From positions 1 to 12,500 of the forward strand of contig NZ_JNJP01000096.1 in assembly GCF_000701705.1 (NCBI RefSeq): a DNA stretch of 12,500 nucleotides, given 5' to 3'. Below are positions 1-5,835 of the stretch, piece by piece. The DNA is from Bilophila wadsworthia ATCC 49260 (GTDB lineage Bacteria > Desulfobacterota > Desulfovibrionia > Desulfovibrionales > Desulfovibrionaceae). Under the pieces are notes generated by a model that saw only the letters and a list, made by a program, of their open reading frames with translations, was not told where the DNA came from and searched no databases. The translations under genes and the position numbers were made by a program. Position 1 is the stretch's first letter. Each line of letters opens with the position of its first letter.

Positions 1-5
1 TGGGG

Positions 6-61
6 TTTGGGGAGGGGGAGGAGAAACTTTCTTCAGAAAGTTTCTCCTCCCCCTCCCCAAA
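6..61 (-). repeat. 27-bp homopurine-arm hairpin repeat, copy 1 (3' end of gcvH)
   Basis: Positions 6-32 and 35-61 form a perfect 27-bp inverted repeat around a 2-nt centre. In the gcvH transcript the 5' arm is almost all purine and the loop reads CTGAAG. It begins 5 nt after the gcvH stop codon. It can act as a terminator hairpin, but only short, broken T stretches follow, so classical intrinsic termination is uncertain. The same design recurs after panC at 12175-12230 and at the right edge of the window. The part that would follow the hairpin lies outside the window to the left. Confidence 0.85.
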
Positions 62-66
62 TATAT

Positions 67-450
67 CTATCCAACCAGCGCGGCGTATTCGGCGGCGGAA
101 ATGCGCCCGCCTTCGTCGGCATCGTCGGGTTTGACGCGGACGAGCCAACCCTTGTCGTAAGGGCTGTCGTTGAGCAGTTCGGGGGCGTCCGCCAGTGCTT
201 CGTTGACGGCGACGATTTCACCGGAAACCGGAATGATCGCGTCGGAAGTGATTTTGACGGACTCGATGGAAGCGCAGGAAACGCCTTGCTTGAAGTGTTC
301 GCCCACGGCGGGGAGGTCGACGAAAATGACCCCGCCGAGCTGATCCTGTGCATAGTCCGTGATGCCGACGAGCATGGTGCCGTCGGGCTCCGCTTTGGCC
401 CAGAGGTGTTCGGAGTGGTAGGAACGGTCTTCGGGATAGGTGAGGCTCAT
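67..450 (-). CDS. gcvH: Glycine cleavage system H protein (lipoyl carrier)
   Basis: This 127-residue protein has the usual GcvH length and fold signature. The lipoylation site is Lys66 within IESVKITSD, followed by the conserved PVSGEIVAVNEAL segment (residues 74-86) and the C-terminal GWLVRVKP motif. The N-terminal HSEHLWAK segment matches the family HEWv region. GcvH carries an aminomethyl-lipoyl intermediate between the P, T and L proteins in the cytoplasm. An AAGGAG ribosome site precedes the ATG. It starts 31 bp after the lpd gene and is probably co-transcribed with it. No gcvP or gcvT is visible, and a strong hairpin follows the stop, so this may be a second, orphan H protein serving another lipoyl process. 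The family assignment is firm; the pathway here is inferred. Confidence 0.93.
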   Translation of the reverse strand: MSLTYPEDRSYHSEHLWAKAEPDGTMLVGITDYAQDQLGGVIFVDLPAVGEHFKQGVSCASIESVKITSDAIIPVSGEIVAVNEALADAPELLNDSPYDKGWLVRVKPDDADEGGRISAAEYAALVG

Positions 451-481
451 AATGCGATCTCCTTCGGGTTGAGCGATGTTG

Positions 482-1849
482 CTATTCGGTCACAGCTACG
501 CGGGGAGCACGGATGGCGGCGGGGACGATTTCGTCCAGCGTGGGGTGGCCGATCATGACTTCATGCAGTCTTTCGGGCGTATAGCCGCCGACCATGAGCA
601 GCTGGGCCACGGTGACGAGGTGGGATACGCCGTGGCCGATGGCCGCGATGCCCGCGATGGCGTCACCGGCCCATACGACCTTCACGAATCCGCCGGAAGC
701 CCCGGCTGCCTGCGCGATGGGATTCAGGGTCAGGGGGACCTGCGATACGCTTACGGACTTCCCGGCGGCAAGGAGCCCTTTGGCGGTCTGGCCGACGCGC
801 ATGATCTCGGTGCTGCCGTAAATGCAGGACGGGACCGGGCCGGGCACGTATACGCCTTTTTCGTGTCCGAGGATGCGGCGGGCGACATACGCGCCCTGAT
901 GGTCGGCGGCATGGGCCAGCAACGTAAGGCCGTTCACGTCGCCGATGGCATAGACGCCTTCGGCGGCTTCAAGATGGTCGTTCACGTCGACGAAGCCGCG
1001 GCGTTTCAGCGTGCAGCCCGCCTTTTCGCAATCAAGCCCGGCTGTATTCGGAGTACGGCCCACGGCGACCAGCGCCTTGGAGGCGGTCAGCACGCGCCCA
1101 TCACCAAGGGTCAGCTCGGCCTGCCCGTCCTTCGTGACGAGCGACTTCGCCATGACGCCCGTGATGCAGGTCCGGCCCGCCTTGCTCTGGACGCGGTCCA
1201 TTTCTTTGGCGATGTCGGCGTCTTCAGTAGGGGCGATGTGCGGGGCGGCCTCGACGATGGTGATTTTGGAGCCCATCATGCCGAAGAAGTCGCCAAGCTC
1301 AAGGCCGATGGCCCCAGCGCCCACGATGATGAGGCTTTCCGGGACTTCGGGAAGGTTGAGGACGCCGGTGCTGTCGAGCACGGCGTCGCCGTCGGGAGCG
1401 AGGCCGGGGAAGGACGCGCTCGACGAACCGCAGGAAAGGATAATGTTGTCAGTCGTTAACATTTCTTCGCCGGATTCGGAGCGGACGATGGCCTGCCCTT
1501 TTCCGGCGCACACGCCGCGTCCTTCGTACAGGGTGATCCCCGCCGCCGCGAGGCTTTTGGCGAGGGTCTGGCTGGAGCCCTTGAGGAAGCGGCCCACGCG
1601 GGTTTGCAGCGCCTTGTAGTCGATGTCGATGGAGCCCTTCATGGTGCGCAGGCGTTCCTGAGCCTTGAGGAGCCCGAGGGGGGCCGTTGCGCCGAGGAGC
1701 ATCTTGGTGGGGATGCAGCCGCAGTTCAGGCACGTGCCGCCCCAGTGTTTGTCTTCGATGATGGCGACTTTTTTGCCGCCTGCCGCCAGTTCTTTCGCCG
1801 CCGTGGTCCCGCCGGGGCCTCCGCCGATGATGATTACGTCGTAATGCAT
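482..1849 (-). CDS. lpdA: Dihydrolipoamide dehydrogenase (E3/L protein)
   Basis: This is a 455-residue FAD/NAD-dependent disulfide oxidoreductase that reoxidises dihydrolipoyl groups to make NADH. An N-terminal FAD-binding GxGxxG spans residues 9-14. The redox disulfide motif GGTCLNCGCIPTK gives Cys40 and Cys45, with an extra Cys43 where most relatives carry Val. A second Rossmann motif, GAGAIG, is at 177-182, with Glu200 ending the following strand, as in NAD-preferring enzymes. YAIGDVNG is at 300-307. The C-terminal catalytic HPTLDE (His435, Glu440) is intact. A GAGG site lies about 7 nt before the ATG. The adjacent downstream gcvH makes a lipoyl-GcvH role most likely. Other members of the family (mercuric reductase, soluble transhydrogenase) fit less well because the dimer-interface HPTxxE motif and the gcvH context favour Lpd. 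Confidence 0.93.
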   Translation of the reverse strand: MHYDVIIIGGGPGGTTAAKELAAGGKKVAIIEDKHWGGTCLNCGCIPTKMLLGATAPLGLLKAQERLRTMKGSIDIDYKALQTRVGRFLKGSSQTLAKSLAAAGITLYEGRGVCAGKGQAIVRSESGEEMLTTDNIILSCGSSSASFPGLAPDGDAVLDSTGVLNLPEVPESLIIVGAGAIGLELGDFFGMMGSKITIVEAAPHIAPTEDADIAKEMDRVQSKAGRTCITGVMAKSLVTKDGQAELTLGDGRVLTASKALVAVGRTPNTAGLDCEKAGCTLKRRGFVDVNDHLEAAEGVYAIGDVNGLTLLAHAADHQGAYVARRILGHEKGVYVPGPVPSCIYGSTEIMRVGQTAKGLLAAGKSVSVSQVPLTLNPIAQAAGASGGFVKVVWAGDAIAGIAAIGHGVSHLVTVAQLLMVGGYTPERLHEVMIGHPTLDEIVPAAIRAPRVAVTE

Positions 1850-2207
1850 GGGTTGCCTCGTTTTGCGTATGCCGAGAAAGAGGGAAGAAATTTTCTCGAG
1901 CGGAGCGCCCGCCCCGCCGCCGTCCGTGTGCCTTGAAAGGCCGCTGCCGGGCGTGGCCTCCGCGAGGCCGCTTTTGTTTTCCCCTTTTCCCGGGTCCCCA
2001 TCCTCCTTCCGAAACCGTCGGAGAGGGGGATGGGACAGCCCGGAAGGAAGTGCTTAAAAATCTCTTCCTGTCAAAAAAATCCAGAATATCCGGCTGATTA
2101 TGCCGCTTGCGAACCGTCTCGTACCTTCCCCGCCAGCCAAGCTCTGCGGAGGGAAGGGGAGCGGAAAGGGAGAGGGGCCTCTTAGGTTCCTTCCCTCCCC
2201 GGTTTGC
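1850..2207. other. 358-bp gene-free gap rich in inverted repeats
   Basis: I see no credible coding region between the glutaredoxin-like gene and lpd. The gap holds several inverted repeats. Positions 1953-1971 form an 8-bp stem followed by TTTTGTTTT on the plus strand. Positions 1991-2042 form a nested imperfect hairpin (CGGG/CCCG, ATCC/GGAT, TCCGA/TCGGA). GGAGGGAAGG at 2148-2157 can pair with CCTTCCCTCC at 2189-2198 or with CCTTCCC at 2124-2130. A palindrome AGAGG-GG-CCTCT sits at 2171-2182. A TTGACA box occurs on the minus strand at 2070-2075, but I find no convincing -10 for lpd. Confidence 0.6.
1953..1980 (+). terminator. Terminator-like hairpin on the plus strand with no plus-strand gene upstream
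   Basis: GTGGCCTC (1953-1960) pairs with GAGGCCGC (1964-1971) around a 3-nt loop, with one G-T wobble, and is followed by TTTTGTTTT. It has the form of an intrinsic terminator for plus-strand transcription, but no plus-strand gene ends upstream. It may block antisense transcription arising from lpd, or it may be chance structure. Confidence 0.35.
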
Positions 2208-3032
2208 CTACTTCGCTATATCGGCCTTGAACAAGAACTCGCGGGAGGCGGAACGGTACTTGAGCATCATGGGATCGGCCACGGGTTCGAGCCCCTGCAT
2301 ACCCTGCGGCATTTCGGGGGTTACGGCGGCGATGGCGTAGGGAAGCTGATGATCGCCGCAGGCTTCAAAGACCATGCGGGCCGCTTCACCGGCTTCGTCG
2401 CGGTTCGGCCAACGTGCGCCCTCGGGACCGGAGAGCGGGGTGGCGAGGAAACGGATTTCGTGGTCGGGGAACGCTTTCACCAGTTCGATGGTCTTGGCGA
2501 GTTCGTCCTTGGTGGGCGCGGAACCGTAAAGGGCTTCGTAGACGGATGCTGGGCCGGGGATGTTGAGCTGTACTTTGGCCAGCGCGTTCAGGCCGATGAG
2601 GCGTTCGAGCAGGGCGGGATTCCGTCCGTCCGTCTGTATGCAGACCGTGAGGCCGCCCTTGGCGAGCTGTTGCACCAGTTCGACGAAGTGATCTTCCTCC
2701 GCCGCCGGGCACTGGGAAAGGTAGAGGCCGGAAATCCAGCCGTGCAGCAGGTCGCTGCGCGTGACCGCGCCTTCGAGGGCGTGCCCGGACAGCAGGTAGG
2801 CGATGACTTCCCCGGAGCCCTGCTTGATGACCGTGCCGTCGTCGAACAGCGGGAACTCCACGCCTTCGGGGTTGCGGTAGATGGCCTTGCGGTTGGCGCG
2901 GTAGAAGGTGTTGAATGTCTGGGCATCAGCCTTGAAATCCACGGTTTCGTAAGCGATCTGATGTTCGGCGAGAAAGCCTTTGACGATTTTGCACCGTAGG
3001 CAGTCGGGTGCGGTATACAGGGTGATGCTCAT
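2208..3032 (-). CDS. Glutaredoxin-domain protein fused to a cysteine-less radical-SAM-like domain
   Basis: The 274-residue protein begins with a glutaredoxin/thioredoxin-like domain (about 1-85). It has a CLRC dithiol (Cys11, Cys14) after the first beta strand and a FPLF segment whose Pro61 would be the conserved cis-proline. Residues about 100-235 resemble the later strands and helices of the anaerobic-ribonucleotide-reductase-activase branch of radical SAM proteins: GLTVCIQTDGRNPALLERL, then KVQLNIPGP and EIRFLATPL. No CxxxCxxC cluster motif is present. A thiol-disulfide or scaffold role in the cytoplasm is therefore more likely than radical chemistry. CAGGAG lies 8 nt before the ATG. It lies downstream of the CRP/FNR gene on the same strand, with a terminator hairpin between. 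I do not recognise a named gene; the partner protein is unknown. Confidence 0.75.
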   Translation of the reverse strand: MSITLYTAPDCLRCKIVKGFLAEHQIAYETVDFKADAQTFNTFYRANRKAIYRNPEGVEFPLFDDGTVIKQGSGEVIAYLLSGHALEGAVTRSDLLHGWISGLYLSQCPAAEEDHFVELVQQLAKGGLTVCIQTDGRNPALLERLIGLNALAKVQLNIPGPASVYEALYGSAPTKDELAKTIELVKAFPDHEIRFLATPLSGPEGARWPNRDEAGEAARMVFEACGDHQLPYAIAAVTPEMPQGMQGLEPVADPMMLKYRSASREFLFKADIAK

Positions 3033-3109
3033 CTGTGCGCTCCTGTGATGCCGGAAAACCGGCAGAAAGGGTTGCTTTGCAAACGGCGGTTTGCCGCCGG
3101 GTATGGACG

Positions 3110-3160
3110 AAAAAAGAGGCGGAATCCATCGGAACGGGGTTCCTCTGGATTTCTGCCTCT
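3110..3160 (-). terminator. Long hairpin plus U6: terminator of the CRP/FNR gene or leader attenuator
   Basis: On the minus strand an imperfect stem of about 19 bp is followed directly by six Ts. Its blocks are AGAGGC/GCCTCT, then GGAA/TTTC with one wobble, then ATCC-type pairs across a 1-nt bulge, then GGAAC/GTTCC. It lies between the regulator stop (3248) and the glutaredoxin-like start (3032). A TATAGG box at 3162-3167 abuts it. A transcript starting from that box would begin near 3155 and lose the outer arm of the stem, so it should not terminate there, while read-through from the regulator gene would. That last point is inference. Confidence 0.7.
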
Positions 3161-3161
3161 A

Positions 3162-3203
3162 CCTATACCCGGATCCGGGACAGAAAATTGTTACCGTTGT
3201 TAC
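3162..3203 (-). promoter_or_regulatory. Candidate promoter and CRP/FNR-type site for the glutaredoxin-like gene
   Basis: AATTGTT-N6-GTTAC occupies 3186-3203 and contains the partly palindromic core GTTAC-N4-GTTAC. On the minus strand a TATAGG -10-like box lies at 3162-3167, with its centre about 32 bp from the core centre. This is the arrangement expected for a class II activator site overlapping a poor -35. The same spaced motif occurs at 4013-4030. The match between the two sites is seen directly; regulation by the adjacent CRP/FNR protein is inferred. Confidence 0.4.
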
Positions 3204-3247
3204 TTTTTTCGCAAAAAGTTCGAAAAAAATCGGCTCCGGGGAGGAAA

Positions 3248-3955
3248 TCAGCCCCACTCCGCCTCTTCTTGTTCTTCCAGCAGTTTTTCAAGCTGATCGA
3301 GCTCGCTCAGTTCGATTTCATGGCGTGAGAACCGCACCAGAATCCCGAGCTCGCGCAGCTGCTGCAGGCAGCGGAACAGGGAAACGCGGTGGATGTCCAG
3401 CACTGAAGCCAGTTCGAGCTGGGTCATGTCCAGAGGAAAGGCCTTGGCGTTGTTATGGCTGCGGGAGAGCTGGCGCAAAAAGCGGCAGACGCGGGCCAGC
3501 GGCGTGCCGTGCTTGATCAGGAAACTTACGCTGAACAGGTTGGAAAATTTGGTGGCCGTACCCCGGAGCATGTTCAGGATGAGATGGGGGTATTGGCGGG
3601 CGAATTCGGCGTCATGGATCAGCGAGCTGGGGAAACGGTACGCTTCGGTCCTCTCCAGCACCCGGAAACAAGCCATCGTCGCCTCGTCCCCGGTGATCAC
3701 GCTCGTCTCGTTGAAGATGCAGCCCTTGCCGAAAAACATGACGACATGATCTTCCCCTGCCGCGTTGGTGTAGGTGAGCCGCACGCGTCCCTTATCTATA
3801 AAATAGAAGCAATCGGTGGTGGCCTGATGATTGTAGTGGGAACGCGGAAAAACGAGATGCGTCCCCATGTGCACAATTTCCCGCCAAGGCTCATGCAGAC
3901 CGCTGTGGGAGATGATAGCAATGTGCTGTTGCGGCATTTGGATTTCTGCGGTCAT
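3248..3955 (-). CDS. CRP/FNR-family transcriptional regulator
   Basis: The 235-residue protein has a cyclic-nucleotide-binding-type beta-barrel at about 30-110, with YFIDKGRVRLTY and FGKGCIFNE following the family's jelly-roll pattern. A long dimer helix covers about 115-160. A C-terminal winged helix follows, in which MTQLELASVLDIHRVSLFRC (177-196) is the helix-turn-helix. The N-terminal four-cysteine cluster of true FNR is absent. The exact cAMP pocket Arg-Ser pair is not obvious, so the effector is unknown. The tail after about residue 215 is rich in Glu and Leu. AGAGGTG precedes the ATG by about 6 nt. The gene is divergent from the arylsulfotransferase-family gene across 283 bp and lies upstream of the glutaredoxin-like gene, so both neighbours are candidate targets. 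Distant relatives in sulfate reducers include HcpR-type and CooA-type sensors; I cannot assign it to either. Confidence 0.88.
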   Translation of the reverse strand: MTAEIQMPQQHIAIISHSGLHEPWREIVHMGTHLVFPRSHYNHQATTDCFYFIDKGRVRLTYTNAAGEDHVVMFFGKGCIFNETSVITGDEATMACFRVLERTEAYRFPSSLIHDAEFARQYPHLILNMLRGTATKFSNLFSVSFLIKHGTPLARVCRFLRQLSRSHNNAKAFPLDMTQLELASVLDIHRVSLFRCLQQLRELGILVRFSRHEIELSELDQLEKLLEEQEEAEWG

Positions 3956-3995
3956 AGAATCACCTCTTTCTCAATGATGGATGGGCGGAAATGTT

Positions 3996-4056
3996 CTTAT
4001 ACTTTTTATGTGAATTGTTGCACAGGTTACATTTCTGTTTTCTCATCCGTCATAAG
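3996..4056 (+). promoter_or_regulatory. Divergent control region between the CRP/FNR gene and the sulfotransferase gene
   Basis: The 283-bp gap 3956-4238 has no gene. AATTGTT-N6-GTTAC lies at 4013-4030. An overlapping CRP-like half-site pair, TGTGA-N6-GCACA, lies at 4009-4024. On the plus strand CATAAG at 4051-4056 sits with its centre 30 bp from the motif core, suiting a class II activated promoter for the sulfotransferase gene with a leader of about 175 nt. On the minus strand TATAAG at 3996-4001 could be the regulator's own -10, with its -35 region covered by the motif, which suggests autoregulation. An alternative plus-strand -35, TTGACG, at 4145-4150 lacks a good -10. Confidence 0.4.
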
Positions 4057-4238
4057 GTGCTTTTGCGGATAAAGGAACCCCTCTGTGAAAGCCCATAGAC
4101 GAAAAGCGTCAATCGTTCAAGTCTGTTCGGGAATGAGGACAGCCTTGACGTATCTCCGAAGTTTCATTTCATTTTGTTCTGCCTGGGGCGCAAGCACCGG
4201 CGTCCGGGCGCAATCCATACATAGGGCAGGAGCATCCG

Positions 4239-5681
4239 ATGAGCGCGACGATTTTCCCCACTGGCGTTACTATCTACAATCCCGAAAAATGCTGGAGTGG
4301 TTATACCATCCTTCAGGCCGCCGAACGCGGCGCCCTCCTTATCGACATGAACGGCAATGAAGTCCGCATGTGGGAAGGCTTGCAGGGCTTTCCGAACAAA
4401 ATGCTGCCCGGCGGCTACGTGATGGGGAGCCTTGGTGAACGCAATCCCAAGTATGGCCTTCAGGACCAGACCGACCTTGTGCAGGTGGACTGGGACGGCA
4501 ATATCGTGTGGAAGTTCGACAAGGCTGAATACATCGAAGATCCGGGCGAGGAACCCCAATGGATGGCCCGCCAGCACCATGACTACCAGCGCGAAGGCAA
4601 CACCGTGGGCTACTATGTGCCCGGTTCCGATCCCAAAACCAACAGCGGCAACACGCTGATCCTCGCGCACAAGAACGTCCACGTGCCCGCCATTTCCGAC
4701 AAGATGCTGCTTGACGACGTGATCTACGAAGTGGATTGGGACGGCGACATCGTGTGGGAATGGAAGGTATCGGATCATTTTGAGGAGCTGGGCTTCGACG
4801 CCATCGCCCGCAACCTCATGTACCGCGACCCCAACTATTACACCGGGTTCGGGAACAGCCACATCGCGGGCGACTGGGTGCACACCAACTCCATGTCCGT
4901 GCTCGGCCCTAACAAATGGTACGACGCTGGCGACAAGCGCTTCCACCCCGACAACATCATCATCGACTGCCGCGACGCCAACATCATCCTGATCATCGAA
5001 AAGGCCACCGGCAACATCGTATGGAAGATCGGCCCGTATTTCGATCAGACCCCCGAACTGCGCAAGCTCGGCTGGATCATCGGCCAGCACCACGCCCACA
5101 TGATCCCGCGCGGCCTGCCCGGCGAAGGCAACATCCTTATTTACGACAACGGCGGCTGGGCCGGCTATTACGCCCCGAACCCGGGTTCCCCCACCGGCAT
5201 CCGCGGCGCCTTGCGCGACTACTCCCGCGTGCTGGAAATCGATCCCGTCACGCTGGAAATCGTGTGGCAGATGACGCCGAAAGAAGCCGGATACCTGATG
5301 CCGCTTGACGCCAACCGTTTCTATAGCCCGTTCATCAGCGGTATGCAGCGGCTGCCCAACGGCAACACCATGATCACCGAAGGTTCCCACGGCCGCATCT
5401 TCGAGGTGACCCCCGAACACGAGCTGGTGTGGGAATACGTGTGCCCCTACTGGGGGACGGCCCTGCCCATGAACATGGTGTACCGTTCCTACCGTCTGCC
5501 CTACGAATGGGTGCCGCAGCTTGAAAAGCCCGCCGAATCGCCCATCGAACGCCTCGACGTATCCACGTTCCGCGTGCCCGGCGCCGCCGCCCCGGGCGTG
5601 AAGAGCGCCGTAAAGATCAAGGAAGCCAAGGGGTACTTCGGCCTGTCCGCCATGTGCGTGGCTGCCGACATCGAAGAATAA
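4239..5681 (+). CDS. Arylsulfate sulfotransferase-family protein (ASST, PAPS-independent)
   Basis: The 480-residue protein shows beta-propeller repeats ending in (V/L)DWDGNIVWK-type blades, for example 84-93, 166-175 and 337-344. Family enzymes transfer sulfuryl groups from aryl sulfates to phenolic acceptors through a sulfohistidine. Candidate active-site residues are His215 in DWVHTNS, the cluster His284/285/287 before NILIYDNG, Arg330 in YSRVLEID and His384 in TEGSHGRIFEV. Mapping them to the known His/His/Arg/His set is by motif only. No signal peptide is visible at the chosen ATG, which has AGGAG 6 nt upstream. The frame upstream stays open to about 4149 but offers no ATG, GTG or TTG start. 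Studied relatives are periplasmic, so a cytoplasmic location would be unusual. It is divergent from a CRP/FNR gene and followed by a porin gene. The family is clear; the substrate is unknown. Confidence 0.85.
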   Translation: MSATIFPTGVTIYNPEKCWSGYTILQAAERGALLIDMNGNEVRMWEGLQGFPNKMLPGGYVMGSLGERNPKYGLQDQTDLVQVDWDGNIVWKFDKAEYIEDPGEEPQWMARQHHDYQREGNTVGYYVPGSDPKTNSGNTLILAHKNVHVPAISDKMLLDDVIYEVDWDGDIVWEWKVSDHFEELGFDAIARNLMYRDPNYYTGFGNSHIAGDWVHTNSMSVLGPNKWYDAGDKRFHPDNIIIDCRDANIILIIEKATGNIVWKIGPYFDQTPELRKLGWIIGQHHAHMIPRGLPGEGNILIYDNGGWAGYYAPNPGSPTGIRGALRDYSRVLEIDPVTLEIVWQMTPKEAGYLMPLDANRFYSPFISGMQRLPNGNTMITEGSHGRIFEVTPEHELVWEYVCPYWGTALPMNMVYRSYRLPYEWVPQLEKPAESPIERLDVSTFRVPGAAAPGVKSAVKIKEAKGYFGLSAMCVAADIEE

Positions 5682-5704
5682 GCGCATTACTAAGGATGGT
5701 TGAG

Positions 5705-5752
5705 GGCGGTTCTGGTTGAGAAAGGCATTTTTCCAATCCGGGCCGCCTTTTT
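5705..5752 (+). terminator. Weak intrinsic terminator after the sulfotransferase gene
   Basis: GGCGG (5705-5709) can pair with CCGCC (5743-5747), or AAAGGC (5721-5726) with GCCTTT (5745-5750), just before a run of five Ts ending at 5752. Stem length is modest and the loop is large, so termination is only plausible. Confidence 0.35.
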
Positions 5753-5758
5753 GGTACG

Positions 5759-5777
5759 CCCCCGTCTTCGGCGGGGG
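5759..5777 (+). other. Strong GC hairpin in the porin 5' leader
   Basis: CCCCCGTC (5759-5766) pairs with GGCGGGGG (5770-5777) around a TTC loop, with one G-T wobble. It lies 59 bp before the porin start codon and has no clear T-run after it. It may stabilise the porin mRNA 5' end or assist termination of the upstream gene. Confidence 0.4.
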
Positions 5778-5835
5778 GATCTTTCCGTCCGTTTGGGGGA
5801 TGGAGCCCTGCTATTTGAGGAAGCGAGGGAAACGC

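Noticed and set aside
6..61. CRISPR-like or origin-like repeat
   Set aside because: There is a single palindrome with no spacers or regularly spaced copies; it sits at a gene end, unlike an array or origin.
476..1459. 327-residue open frame on the plus strand
   Set aside because: It runs antisense to a clearly identified dihydrolipoamide dehydrogenase; long antisense frames are common in high-GC DNA and this one lacks a ribosome site and any domain.
4164..5687. 507-residue open frame on the minus strand
   Set aside because: It is the complement of the sulfotransferase gene; its Val/His/Gly-rich, low-complexity composition is typical of an antisense shadow.
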